Part shown: positions 54,773-63,812 of the stretch, piece by piece
Numbering within the stretch: position 1 is the first letter of the stretch
Layout of the letters: every line of letters begins with the position of its first letter
NCBI GenBank assembly: GCA_025361185.1
Contig: JANYAR010000143.1
Coordinates: forward strand, 1 to 64,000
From: Alphaproteobacteria bacterium
GTDB lineage: Bacteria; Pseudomonadota; Alphaproteobacteria; Micropepsales; Micropepsaceae
Direction: 5' to 3'
Length of the DNA stretch: 64,000 nucleotides
Translations under genes and position numbers: made by a program
Notes under the pieces: model-generated
The model's database searches: none
What the model saw: only the letters and a program-made list of their open reading frames with translations
Told to the model about the DNA's origin: nothing

Positions 54773-55528
54773 ATGCGAATTCATGTCACCTCCTGGGGCT
54801 CATTGCTTGTCGGTGGGCTGCTGACAGGCCTGGTGGGAGGCGTGGTTGCCCAGCCCCTGCCTGACGCCAAGACCTATGGCGCAAATCCGGCTCTTCTGAT
54901 CGATGGCTATCGCCACGTTGAGGTCGCCTCTGTCTCGGACGCGCTCGAACAACTTCACGGCAAGCGTTCCTTTATGACGCACCGGATCCATGCGATCTCT
55001 GACGGCAAGATCGCGGGTTTTGCCGTGACGGTTCAGATGGACAAGGCGGAGGGCAGCGCGCCCGCCGCGGTGACGCCCATGCAGGCGGCGATCGATACGG
55101 CGCCCAGGGATTCCGTCTATGTGATGACCATGGCGGATGGAGATGACATTGCCGGCATCGGCGGTCTGATGGCCACGGCCATGAACGCGCGCGGGTTTTC
55201 CGGAGCGATAATCGATGGCGGCGTGCGCGACGTCGCTTACCTCAAGAAGATTGCGTTTCCCGTTTATGCCTCAGGGATAGTGCCTTCCACGTCGGTCGGA
55301 CACTACCGCGCGACGCAAGCTGTACCGGTAACCGCCGGCGGCGTTCGCGTCAGCCCGGGCGATATTATCGTGGCGGATGCTGACGGCGTCGTGGCGGTGC
55401 CCAGAGATATCGCAGCCGAGGTGCTGGTCAAGGCGCAAGCCTTGGATCAGACAGAGCATTCCATGTACGGCTATATCGAAAAGTTGCGCTCCCTCGAGGA
55501 AGCCGTTCAACGCTTCGGCCGCCTGTAG
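54773..55528 (+). CDS. secreted RraA-like (HMG/CHA aldolase family) protein
   Basis: From the ATG at 54773 behind GGAGGATGGAAG the product is 251 residues. It starts with a signal-like segment (LLVGGLLTGLVGGVVAQ) and then the RraA fold: GGLMATAMNARGFSGAIIDGGVRDVAYL near 135-165 and SPGDIIVADADGVVAVP near 205. The Asp of DGGVRD and the Arg are those of 4-hydroxy-4-methyl-2-oxoglutarate aldolases. Export is unusual for this family. A periplasmic oxaloacetate/HMG-type aldolase or a binding protein is possible. Confidence 0.75.
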   Translation: MRIHVTSWGSLLVGGLLTGLVGGVVAQPLPDAKTYGANPALLIDGYRHVEVASVSDALEQLHGKRSFMTHRIHAISDGKIAGFAVTVQMDKAEGSAPAAVTPMQAAIDTAPRDSVYVMTMADGDDIAGIGGLMATAMNARGFSGAIIDGGVRDVAYLKKIAFPVYASGIVPSTSVGHYRATQAVPVTAGGVRVSPGDIIVADADGVVAVPRDIAAEVLVKAQALDQTEHSMYGYIEKLRSLEEAVQRFGRL

Positions 55529-55551
55529 TGAGGAGCGGTTTGCGAAGCAAA

Positions 55552-55576
55552 CGAAATGATCCAGTGGATCATTTCG
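55552..55576. repeat. palindromic repeat with TCCAGTGGA core
   Basis: CGAAATGATCCAGTGGATCA followed by TTTCG is a perfect hairpin after the RraA-like gene. Its tail, GAGCGACGAACGCCCGGAGC, matches the tails beside the copies at 11138 and, reversed, 51787-52061. A degraded AATTCCGGATACCTAACGCG fragment of the other family follows at 55635-55654. Confidence 0.6.
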
Positions 55577-55728
55577 AGCGACGAACGCCCGGAGCGAAAG
55601 CGACGGGCCGCGGAAACCGCGTGAATTCCGTCCGCAATTCCGGATACCTAACGCGACCTTAATGGTTTCGGGCTAGTTTTTACCTGTGTATTCATCCGGC
55701 TTCGCCGGTCGTGCTTTACGATGGTACC

Positions 55729-56943
55729 ATGCGTCGGAATCGAAAAAAGTTCCCTATGACGCCGCGACAGACCGCAAAACTTCTTGTTGCCTCGGGCGCG
55801 CTTTTGCTGGCGCTCGGCATGGGTGCGCGCGCGGCCGAAGCCCAGACAAAGCCGTCCACGGTCCATAAAAAATCCGTCCATGCAAAGGCGGCGGCCGCGC
55901 CGGTGATGATCGTCACCAAGCCGCCGGCCGATGCCAAGGACTTCGACTATCAGGCCCGCATCCAGGAAGCCCAGGAGCTGGTCGCCAGGCAGCCGGTGCT
56001 GCCCAGTGACATGCAGGTGGATGCCGACGGGCGGCTTTCCCATTTCGTCTGGACCCTGGCGGTCGGTGCGGCCAGCGGTCCGCTCAAGATCGTCCACATG
56101 AGTGAGGACGGAAAAAACGACCAGGGCCTTACCATCACCTGGCCGGTCGACAATTTCATCAATACGCACTTTCGCGTGGCTGACGGCCTGATCGTCTTTG
56201 CCCAGCGCCGTCCGGTCCACGCCCCAAAAGGCGATCAGGACGGTTATCAGGAAGCGGTCTACACCGCCTATGCCCCCGAACTCGACACCAAGACGATGCG
56301 CGCCGCCGGAATGGCGTATCTGCGCTACCTGCAGCGCCAGGCCTATAACCGCATCAAGGACCATGACGTGCGCTCCCGCGTCGCGCCGGACGCCACGGTG
56401 GCCGACGAGATCCCCACCAACATGGTGCTGCGGCTGATGATCGCCGAACATGTCGATCCCCTGCACATGAAGTATGTCGGGATCGAGCAATGCGTTCACG
56501 AGGTGCTGTTCACCCTGGGCGCCAACACCAGCCACGCCTATGCCTATGCCAAGTCCAGCGTCGGCGCGCGCGGCCTGCCCCAGTTCATGGAAGGCAGTTA
56601 CCAGATGGTCCGCACCAACTATCCCAAGGCGCTGCTGGAGCCGGACTTCGAACGGGGCATCGTCGATTCGCACAATGCGATGCTGGCGACCGTGCTGCTG
56701 ATGGACCTGGAATTGACGGAGTTGCCGCAGGATTATCTGAAGCGGTTCGGCACGTCGGGCCAGCAGCTCACCGCATTCCTGGCCGCCGGGTACAACCGCA
56801 ATCCGGCGCACGTGGTGCAGACCTATCATCGCACCCACAGCCTGACCGGCGGCGACGCCCCCTTCCAGAGCAAGATGTATGTGCGCATACAGAGCTGGGT
56901 AGGCAGCTTTCTCAAGACGGAATACGCCATTCCCCTGGACTGA
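55729..56943 (+). CDS. secreted lytic-transglycosylase-like protein
   Basis: The 404-residue reading (ATG at 55729; upstream GTG at 55711 and ATG at 55756 are alternatives) has a signal region (LLVASGALLLALGMGARAAEA) and a Lys/Ala-rich linker. The C-terminal half shows a lysozyme/SLT-like core: EQCVHEVLFTLGANTSHAYAYAKSSVGARGLPQFMEGSYQMV near 255-295 and LAAGYNRNPAHVVQTYHRT near 360. The S-x-GA-x-GLPQFM and GYN parts are characteristic. The catalytic Glu may be that of VHEVL, but the assignment is uncertain. Confidence 0.68.
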   Translation: MRRNRKKFPMTPRQTAKLLVASGALLLALGMGARAAEAQTKPSTVHKKSVHAKAAAAPVMIVTKPPADAKDFDYQARIQEAQELVARQPVLPSDMQVDADGRLSHFVWTLAVGAASGPLKIVHMSEDGKNDQGLTITWPVDNFINTHFRVADGLIVFAQRRPVHAPKGDQDGYQEAVYTAYAPELDTKTMRAAGMAYLRYLQRQAYNRIKDHDVRSRVAPDATVADEIPTNMVLRLMIAEHVDPLHMKYVGIEQCVHEVLFTLGANTSHAYAYAKSSVGARGLPQFMEGSYQMVRTNYPKALLEPDFERGIVDSHNAMLATVLLMDLELTELPQDYLKRFGTSGQQLTAFLAAGYNRNPAHVVQTYHRTHSLTGGDAPFQSKMYVRIQSWVGSFLKTEYAIPLD

Positions 56944-57010
56944 GTTCCCGTGACGGCGTTATCAAGGAAGCCTCCCTGGACCAGCTGGCACAATTTTGAG
57001 GGGACGCCCC

Positions 57011-58075
57011 ATGTTGCGATTGTTCGCCGGACTTATTTTTCTCAGCGTCTCTGGCGGCACCGCGCAGGCCGTCCCCTCGCAGGAAGGCGATTTCGCCGTC
57101 CGGAATTTCACCTTCCAATCCGGCGAAAAGCTGGCCACGCTGCGCCTGCACTACACCATCCTGGGCAAGCCGGTGCGCGACGGCGCAGGCCATATCACCA
57201 ACGCCGTGATGCTCCTGCACGGAACCAGTTACGATGGACAACAGTTCTTCCAGCCCCAATTTGCCGATGTGCTGTTCACCCCCGGCGGTCTGCTGGACCC
57301 GGAGAAATACTTCATCGTGATCCCCGACAGCATCGGCCATGGAAAGTCTTCCAAGCCGAGCGATGGCATGCGCGCCCATTTCCCGAAATACGGATATGAC
57401 GACATGGTCGCGGCGCAATATGTGCTGCTGACCCAGGGCCTGCATGTCGATCACCTGCGGCTGATCCTGGGCACGTCCATGGGTTGCATGCATGCCTTTG
57501 TCTGGGGCGAGACCCATCCCGACTTTGCCGATGCGCTGATGCCGCTGGCCTGCCTGCCGGTGCAGGTGGCAGGCCGCAACCGCCTGTGGCGCAAGCTGGC
57601 GATCGACGCGATCAAGTCCGATCCGGCGTGGAAGGGCGGCGACTACAAGGCCCAGCCGCGCGAAGGCCTGCGCACGGCAGCGGTCTTGAAGCTGCTGTCC
57701 GGCAGCTCGGCATGGCAGATGCAGAAACAGTATCCCAGCCGCGACGCCGCGGACGCCTTTGCAAAAAGCCGAATGGATGACGACTTGGCCACGCTCGACG
57801 CCAACGACATACTGTACCAATTCGACGCCTCACGTGATTATGACCCATCGCCCGCCCTGGAGCGGATCACGGCGCCGGTGATGTGGGTCAATTCCGCAGA
57901 CGATTTCAGTGATCCGCCAGAGCTGGGGATCGCCGAGCGGGACGTGACGCGCCTGAAAAAAGGCCGTTTTGTCCTACTCCCGATCAGCGAGCTGACCCAT
58001 GGCCACGCCACCCATAGCTGGGCGGCGGCATGGAAGGACTATCTGGCGGAGCTGCTGAAAATCTCTGCGCGCTAG
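57011..58075 (+). CDS. secreted MetX-like alpha/beta hydrolase (copy 2)
   Basis: From the ATG at 57011 (GAGGGGACGCC upstream) the product is 354 residues with a signal peptide (about 1-20, ending AQA). The mature protein is nearly the same as that encoded at 727-1818, by eye close to 88% identical, with the same GTSMGC elbow and DDFSDPPEL acid region. The signal peptides are unrelated. It therefore likely has the same extracytoplasmic activity on an unknown ester. Confidence 0.87.
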   Translation: MLRLFAGLIFLSVSGGTAQAVPSQEGDFAVRNFTFQSGEKLATLRLHYTILGKPVRDGAGHITNAVMLLHGTSYDGQQFFQPQFADVLFTPGGLLDPEKYFIVIPDSIGHGKSSKPSDGMRAHFPKYGYDDMVAAQYVLLTQGLHVDHLRLILGTSMGCMHAFVWGETHPDFADALMPLACLPVQVAGRNRLWRKLAIDAIKSDPAWKGGDYKAQPREGLRTAAVLKLLSGSSAWQMQKQYPSRDAADAFAKSRMDDDLATLDANDILYQFDASRDYDPSPALERITAPVMWVNSADDFSDPPELGIAERDVTRLKKGRFVLLPISELTHGHATHSWAAAWKDYLAELLKISAR

Positions 58076-58093
58076 GCGCCCGATTGCCGCCGT

Positions 58094-59065
58094 CTAATTT
58101 CCGGGCGGCTGGTCGGTCTGGAAATAATGCACCTGGCCTTCCTTGCTGCGCGGCGTGATCGCCATGCGGATGCTGCGGCCGGTGTTGGGGCAACTGGTGG
58201 CGCGGTGCCAGCGTTCTTCATTGGCGTTGATCAGGTCGCCATATTCGCCATGCACCACACCCACCCCGGAGATCAGGGCACAGACATTGCCGTAAACATT
58301 GAGCCAAACCTCCTGCATGATTTCGTGGAAATGACCCCAGCTGGTGTCGGGCGGCAGCGCCGTCAGCGGCGGTCCGATGTTGAGGTTTGAGGAGGTGTGG
58401 CCGTCATAGAGGAAGCGCTCACCCTTGCGATCCGACGCGCCATATTCGTCCACATTGAAGAACGGCATGTTGAAGCTGTCATAGCCGCCGGTCGAGGTGA
58501 TCTTGGTCTTGATATATTTGTAGCCCTTGATCGGCGCCGGGGTTTCGCTTTCCGGATAGGACGGCACCTGGCCGGCGGGCGTGGTGCGGTAATAGACCAC
58601 CGGCGCGTCGCCGACAGTTTCCAGGCAATAGGACAGGCGCGGCGCCACATTGAACACCCAGCCCTTGGGCAGGACCTTCGGCTCCTGGCCGTCGATGGTG
58701 ACCTTGAGCTGGCCGCTATAGACCCAGCCCCAGGCGCGGTCGTCGGCATAGAACAGGCACTTGGACTTGTCGCCCGGCGCCATCTGGACGTAACGGCCGT
58801 CGAAGTCGCGGTTCAGCAGCACTTTCTGCTCCCAGCGCTTCTGGCCCTGATGCGCTTTGAGAACATCGGCGATGTGCCAGATCGGCTTGTTCACACTCCC
58901 ATAAGGCGTTTCCGGCGTCTTCTGCGCCGCCCAGACCGTGCGGGAGGGACCGTTCTCGCCGGCGGCCTGGGACCACCAGTTGGTCTGCTTGGGGGAAGGC
59001 GTCCCATCCTGCGCCAAGGCGGGCGCTGCGGCCAGGACAAGCAGCAAGGCAGGTAAGTATCTCAT
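58094..59065 (-). CDS. secreted bicupin-like protein
   Basis: The 323-residue protein has a signal peptide (1-18, ALA). Two cupin-like halves are visible: VLLNRDFDGRYVQMAPGDKSKCLFYADDRAWGWVYSGQLKVTIDG near 80-125, and WGHFHEIMQEVWLNVYGNVCALISGVGVVHGEYGDLINANEERWHRATSC near 242-295. The second half holds His and Glu residues placed like the metal ligands of cupins. Substrate unknown. It converges with the MetX-like gene. Confidence 0.7.
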   Translation of the reverse strand: MRYLPALLLVLAAAPALAQDGTPSPKQTNWWSQAAGENGPSRTVWAAQKTPETPYGSVNKPIWHIADVLKAHQGQKRWEQKVLLNRDFDGRYVQMAPGDKSKCLFYADDRAWGWVYSGQLKVTIDGQEPKVLPKGWVFNVAPRLSYCLETVGDAPVVYYRTTPAGQVPSYPESETPAPIKGYKYIKTKITSTGGYDSFNMPFFNVDEYGASDRKGERFLYDGHTSSNLNIGPPLTALPPDTSWGHFHEIMQEVWLNVYGNVCALISGVGVVHGEYGDLINANEERWHRATSCPNTGRSIRMAITPRSKEGQVHYFQTDQPPGN

Positions 59066-59168
59066 GGAAGTCTCCCCTGTTTTTTCTGACGCTAAGCCGA
59101 TCGGCGCCCAGCCACAAGGTTACCGGTCGTGCTAAACATGCCTGATTCAGGCGAAGGGCCGGGCAGCA

Positions 59169-60413
59169 ATGGATACGACAACGGGGGCGATCCGTCCCCG
59201 CGCGGTATTTTCGCGCTATCAGAAATTCGTCATTGCCGTCCTGGCGTTTCTGCAGTTCAGCATCATCCTGGACTTTATGATTATCTCGCCCCTGGGCGCG
59301 ATGATGATACCGACCCTGCACATGAGCCCGCAGCAGTTCGGCCTGGCCGTCTCCTCCTATGCCTTCAGCGCCGGGGCGTCGGGCCTGCTGGCGGCCGGGT
59401 TTGCAGACCGGTTCGACCGCAAGCGGCTGCTGCTGTTCTTCTATGCGGGCTTCATCCTGGGCACCCTGCTCTGCGCCCTGGCCACCACCTACCCCCTGCT
59501 GCTGGCGGCGCGGATCGTGACGGGGGTGTTCGGCGGGGTGATTGGCTCGGTCGTGCTGGCCATCGCCACCGATCTGTTTGCGCTGGAGGTGCGCGGCCGG
59601 GTGATGGGCTTCATCCAGACGGCGTTCGCCGCCAGCCAGGTGCTGGGCCTGCCCGCCGGGCTTTACTTCGCCAACCGCTGGGACTGGCACGCGCCGTTCC
59701 TGGCGATCATCGCCGTCGCCGTTCCGGCGGGCCTGGTGATCCTATTCTGGATGAAGCCGGTGGCGGCGCATCTGACCCTGACACAGGAACGCAGTCCCTT
59801 TATGCATCTGGCCCATACCTTGGCGGAGCCGCGCTATCGCCTCGCCTTCATCCTCACCATGCTGCTGCCCACCGGCGGCTATATGCTGATGCCCTTCGGC
59901 ACCGCCTTTATCGTCGGCAATGTCGGGCTATCGCTTGCCACCCTGCCCACCATCTATCTGGTCACCGGGCTTTGCACCGTGTTCGTGGGGCCGCTGGTGG
60001 GCAAGGCCAGCGACAGCTACGGCAAATACCGCACCTTCTGTTTCGGCACCATCATGACCATCATCATGGTGGCGATCTGGACCAATATGGGGCATGCGCC
60101 GCTCATCACCGTGATCGCGGTCAATGTGCTTTTGTTCATCGGCATCTTCTCGCGCATGATCCCGGCGCAGGCGCTGATGTCGGCCATTCCCGAAGTCACC
60201 AAGCGCGGCGCCTTTAATGCTGTCAGCGCCTCGCTGCAGCAATTCGCGGGCGGCGTTTCGGCGGCCATCGCCGGAGCGGTCATTGCCCTGGCTCCGAATG
60301 GGGCGCTGCTGCACTTCAACTGGCTGGGCGCCATCGTAATGGGGGTAGCAGCGCTGTCGCTGCTGCTGATGTATTTCGTGCACCAGGCCGTGCCCGAGCC
60401 GCCGCCGCGCTGA
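59169..60413 (+). CDS. MFS transporter (DHA1-like)
   Basis: The 414-residue protein shows about 12 membrane segments. The loop 2-3 signature GFADRFDRKRLLLFFYAGFILGT lies near 78, followed by ARIVTGVFGGVIGSVVLAIATDLF near 115, and no signal peptide is present. The start has GGGCAGCA upstream. It resembles sugar/drug efflux or predicted arabinose-type carriers of the MFS. Substrate unknown; it is convergent with a small cupin gene, 7 bases apart. Confidence 0.85.
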   Translation: MDTTTGAIRPRAVFSRYQKFVIAVLAFLQFSIILDFMIISPLGAMMIPTLHMSPQQFGLAVSSYAFSAGASGLLAAGFADRFDRKRLLLFFYAGFILGTLLCALATTYPLLLAARIVTGVFGGVIGSVVLAIATDLFALEVRGRVMGFIQTAFAASQVLGLPAGLYFANRWDWHAPFLAIIAVAVPAGLVILFWMKPVAAHLTLTQERSPFMHLAHTLAEPRYRLAFILTMLLPTGGYMLMPFGTAFIVGNVGLSLATLPTIYLVTGLCTVFVGPLVGKASDSYGKYRTFCFGTIMTIIMVAIWTNMGHAPLITVIAVNVLLFIGIFSRMIPAQALMSAIPEVTKRGAFNAVSASLQQFAGGVSAAIAGAVIALAPNGALLHFNWLGAIVMGVAALSLLLMYFVHQAVPEPPPR

Positions 60414-60420
60414 AGCGCAA

Positions 60421-60894
60421 CTATTGGCGAACCTTGAACACAATCGCCCGGAACACCGTACCGGATTTGACCACGGTCAGGTGCGGCTGGCCCGCGGGGA
60501 CCACGACAAAATCGCCGGGCCGCAAACTCACCACCGTTCCGCCGGCGATGGCGCCGCCGCGCCGCTCGCCAGGGCCGGTATCGCGCATGCCCGTGGCGGT
60601 GCCGCCGAAAGTGAATTCCGCGTCGCCCTGCTGGATCGCCATATAGTCGATCCAGTACTCATGCACTTCCACTTCGCCGGGCCCGGTGCGCCCCGCCACC
60701 AGCACATAATGGTTCTCATGGTCCGCCAGGGTGGCAAGCGTCAGCGCGCCCTTGCCCGACGCAAGCGCCGCCAGATCGGAATCGCTGAAATGGTGAAACC
60801 CATCCGGCGGCGTGGCATGGCCGGTGGTCTGTGCCTGGGCGGCGTGCGCCAAACACAAAGCGAATCCGATTCCCAGCAACGACATTTTCAACAT
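60421..60894 (-). CDS. secreted cupin-domain protein
   Basis: The 157-residue protein has a signal peptide (about 1-21, AQA) and one cupin domain: GPGEVEVHEYWIDYMAIQQGDAEFTFGG near 72-100 and VVSLRPGDFVVVPAGQPHLTVVKSG near 125-148. Possible metal ligands are His, Glu and the final His of AGQPH. It is a small periplasmic binding or isomerase-type cupin. Substrate unknown. Confidence 0.82.
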   Translation of the reverse strand: MLKMSLLGIGFALCLAHAAQAQTTGHATPPDGFHHFSDSDLAALASGKGALTLATLADHENHYVLVAGRTGPGEVEVHEYWIDYMAIQQGDAEFTFGGTATGMRDTGPGERRGGAIAGGTVVSLRPGDFVVVPAGQPHLTVVKSGTVFRAIVFKVRQ

Positions 60895-61059
60895 GATGTC
60901 CTCCCCAATGCCGGCAGGTTCGCCGGCCCTTGTCCGAGCCTATCGCCAATGTCCGCCGGCGGCCACGACTTCGCCCAAATTGGGAACCGGACGCTTCGCG
61001 CAGCTCTGGACGAAAACCGGGCATTTGCCGCAGACTGCGCCGGTCATCCGGAGGCTTCC

Positions 61060-62259
61060 ATGGCACAGAAAAAGGTAAAATCGCGCACGAAGAGCGCTGC
61101 GAAGAAAGCGCCAAAAGCATCCCGCCGCACAAGGAATGGCAATCTGATCCTGGTGGCCACCCGCAAGGGCGCCTGGCTCTACCATGGCGACAAGGCGCGC
61201 CAGCAATGGCGCAGCGACGGGCCGCATTTCCTGGGCCAGATCATCCAGCATCTGGTGCTCGATCCGCGCGACGGTAAGACCTTGCTGGCCGCCGCCAGCA
61301 CCGGCCATCTGGGCCCGACCATCTTCCGCTCGACCGATCTGGGGCGCAGCTGGAAGGAAGCCACACGCCCGCCGGCCTTCCGCAAAGTGCCCGAAGGAGA
61401 GAAGGGCCGCAGCGTCAATCACACCTTCTGGCTCACCCCGGCGCACGCCAACGAACCCGGCGTCTGGTATGCCGGCACATCGCCGCAAGGCTTGTTCCGC
61501 AGCGAGGACGGCGGCATGACCTGGGAAGCTTTCTCCGGCCTCAATGACGATCCGCGCTACCGCGCCTGGATGGGGAGCGAGCAAGACGGCACCCCGGATG
61601 GACCCAAGCTGCACTCCATCATCGTCGATCCGCGCGACCCAGCGCATCTGTATTTCGCCATGTCGGGCGGCGGCGTGCATGAAACGCGCGATGGCGGCAA
61701 GCACTGGGAGCCGCTGGTCGAGGGCATGGAGGTGGTGGGTGGGTTCGATGCCAAAAACGTCACCTTTCACGATCCGCATTGCGTGCGTCTCTGCCCCTCA
61801 AATCCCGACCGGCTGTACCAGCAGAACCATTGCGGGATTTACCGGCTCGACCGTCCCGCCAAAGTCTGGAAGCGCATCGGCAAGGCCATGCCCAAAAGCG
61901 TCGGCGATATCGGGTTTCCCATGGTGGTGCATCCGCGCGACGACGCGCGCGCCTGGGTGCTGCCGATGGACGGCCAGACGGTGTGGCCCCGGACCAGTGT
62001 CAACGGCCAGCCCGCGATCTACGGCACGCCAGACGGCGGCAAAAGCTGGAAGCGGCTGGACAGCGGTCTGCCCAAGGCCCAGGCTTGGTGGACAGTGAAA
62101 CGGCAGGCCTTTGCGGCCGACGCCAGCAATCCCGTCGGGCTTTATTTCGGCACCACCAGCGGCGAGCTTTGGACAAGCCGCAACGAGGGCAAGGCCTGGA
62201 ATTGCATCGCCCGGCATCTGCCGGAAATCTACGCGGTGGAAACCGCCGAGATGGAATAA
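61060..62259 (+). CDS. BNR/sialidase-like beta-propeller protein
   Basis: From the ATG at 61060 (GGAGGCTTCC upstream) the product is 399 residues. A Lys-rich N-terminus is followed by repeated BNR/Asp-box motifs: STDLGRSW, SEDGGMTW, TRDGGKHW, TPDGGKSW and SRNEGKAW, the hallmark of VPS10/sialidase-type propellers. There is no signal peptide, so it is likely cytosolic. It is translationally coupled (TAATG) to the MoaD/ThiS-like gene, suggesting a shared function. Confidence 0.8.
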   Translation: MAQKKVKSRTKSAAKKAPKASRRTRNGNLILVATRKGAWLYHGDKARQQWRSDGPHFLGQIIQHLVLDPRDGKTLLAAASTGHLGPTIFRSTDLGRSWKEATRPPAFRKVPEGEKGRSVNHTFWLTPAHANEPGVWYAGTSPQGLFRSEDGGMTWEAFSGLNDDPRYRAWMGSEQDGTPDGPKLHSIIVDPRDPAHLYFAMSGGGVHETRDGGKHWEPLVEGMEVVGGFDAKNVTFHDPHCVRLCPSNPDRLYQQNHCGIYRLDRPAKVWKRIGKAMPKSVGDIGFPMVVHPRDDARAWVLPMDGQTVWPRTSVNGQPAIYGTPDGGKSWKRLDSGLPKAQAWWTVKRQAFAADASNPVGLYFGTTSGELWTSRNEGKAWNCIARHLPEIYAVETAEME

Positions 62260-62531
62260 TGGCTGACGGCCCGGTCAGGATTCTGATTGCCAGTCCCTTG
62301 CGGTCCTACACCGGCGCGGACGAGGTCGAGGCGTCGGGGAAAACCTTGGGCGCGCTGCTTGGTGATCTGGACCGGCGCTTTCCCGGTATCCGCTTTCGCA
62401 TGATCGATGAGCAGGATAAAATCAGGCGGCACATTCGCTTCTTTATCAATGGCGAACCGGTATTCGATCTTGCCGGCGGCGTTCATCCTTCCGACGAGGT
62501 GTGTATCGTGCAGGCACTCAGTGGCGGATAA
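62259..62531 (+). CDS. MoaD/ThiS-family sulfur-carrier-like protein
   Basis: The 90-residue beta-grasp protein has the family order: an N-terminal RILIASPLRSYTG strand, a hydrophobic GKTLGALLGDLDRRFPGIRFRMID helix-strand, FFINGEPVFDLAGGVHPSDEVCIVQAL and a C-terminal double glycine (SGG). The GG end is required for adenylation and thiocarboxylate formation in sulfur carriers. No MoeB/ThiF-like activator gene is nearby. It overlaps the BNR gene by one base. Confidence 0.82.
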   Translation: MADGPVRILIASPLRSYTGADEVEASGKTLGALLGDLDRRFPGIRFRMIDEQDKIRRHIRFFINGEPVFDLAGGVHPSDEVCIVQALSGG

Positions 62532-62788
62532 ATTGGGCGGCGGATAACCCACTGGGAGCACTTGGCGATGACGCGCCAGGTCTCGCAAATGACACCTTGT
62601 CGCCCTCCGATTCCGGTGGATGGCGCCGAATCCGCATTGCCAGCGGGCCCAATTGGGCAGAACCTGCCCTTGATGGCGGCCCCGTTACCGGGCTCCAAAA
62701 TCCAAACAGGGCGAACCACCATGCGTGAGCAGATCATTGAACTTTCCGGGTGCGTGCTTTGAGCAGCCCCTGGACGCCGCAAGGCAAG

Positions 62789-63664
62789 ATGTCGCCCATC
62801 AACTTTAACGGTATCAAGGGCCTGCCGCCCGGGGCCATTAGCGGTGGTGCGGTGGTCATCGCGCTGGCGGTGATCCTGCTCTCAACCTATTTCACCATCG
62901 ACCAGGGTGAGCGCGGCGTGATCCTGCACAATGGCGCCATCGCCGGGGAAGCCGAGCCGGGGCTGCATTTCAAGCTGCCCATCATCACCACCATCGCGAA
63001 AATCTCGGTCCAGATCCAGAAGGAAGCGTTCGAGAAGACCGCCGAAGGCGACACAAGGCTTCAGGCCTATTCGCGCGACCAGCAGCCCGCCACCATCGCC
63101 ATGGCGGTGAACTATCACGTCACCGACGCCTCGGCCGTCTATGCCCAGTTCGGCTCGCTGACCAACATGAAATCGCGCATCATCAATTCCAGAGCCTATG
63201 AGCAGGTGAAGAATGTCTTCGGCCAGTTCGATGCCGCCGACGCCATCCAGAAACGCGCACTTCTGAACGCCGAAGTGTTCGCCGCCATCCGCAAATCGGT
63301 GAGCGGCCCGGTGGTGATCGACAGCGTGCAGATCGAGGACATCACTTTCTCCACCCAGTATGAAGGCGCCGTCGAGGCCCGCATGCAGGCCATCGTCAAG
63401 CAGCAGCAGGCCGAAGCCGACAAGCAGAAGCGCATCATCGATGCCGATGCATCCGCCTATGAGGTCAAGGCCGCCGCCGACGCCAAGGCGCACCAGATCG
63501 AAGTGCAGGGCAAGGCCGAGGCCGGCGCGATCCAGGCGCGCGGCGACGCCCTGCGCAACAATCCCAGCCTGCCCACCCTGGTCGCGGCCGAGAAATGGAA
63601 CGGCATACTGCCCACCACCATGGTGCCGGGAAATACCGTGCCGTTTTTGAACATCGCCAAATAG
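62789..63664 (+). CDS. prohibitin-like SPFH protein
   Basis: From the ATG at 62789 (AAGGCA upstream) the product is 291 residues. One N-terminal membrane helix (GGAVVIALAVILLSTYF) is followed by the prohibitin-type band 7 domain: IDQGERGVILHNGAIAGEAEPGLHFKLPIITTIAKISVQIQKEAFEK, then INSRAYEQVKNVFGQFDAADAIQKRALLNAEV. A coiled coil rich in QAEADKQKRIIDADASAYEVKAAADAKAHQIE follows. It likely forms large membrane rings, as prohibitins do. This is the second SPFH gene of the window (compare 15051-16016) but without NfeD. Confidence 0.85.
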   Translation: MSPINFNGIKGLPPGAISGGAVVIALAVILLSTYFTIDQGERGVILHNGAIAGEAEPGLHFKLPIITTIAKISVQIQKEAFEKTAEGDTRLQAYSRDQQPATIAMAVNYHVTDASAVYAQFGSLTNMKSRIINSRAYEQVKNVFGQFDAADAIQKRALLNAEVFAAIRKSVSGPVVIDSVQIEDITFSTQYEGAVEARMQAIVKQQQAEADKQKRIIDADASAYEVKAAADAKAHQIEVQGKAEAGAIQARGDALRNNPSLPTLVAAEKWNGILPTTMVPGNTVPFLNIAK

Positions 63665-63812
63665 CGGCGCAGGCGCGGATTGCACTTAGGTCTCAGTTCG
63701 GCGGTCTCAATTCGGCGGAACACCGATTAAAGGCCGTTCATTAACCAGCAAAAATCATACTGCGTTAAGCGCTGAAACCTAGCCTGCGAGGCTTCACTCG
63801 GAAGGATAGCGT

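Noticed and set aside
59129-60217. 362-residue plus-strand open frame overlapping the second MFS gene
   Set aside because: It is another frame of the same coding DNA, with no membrane pattern of its own.
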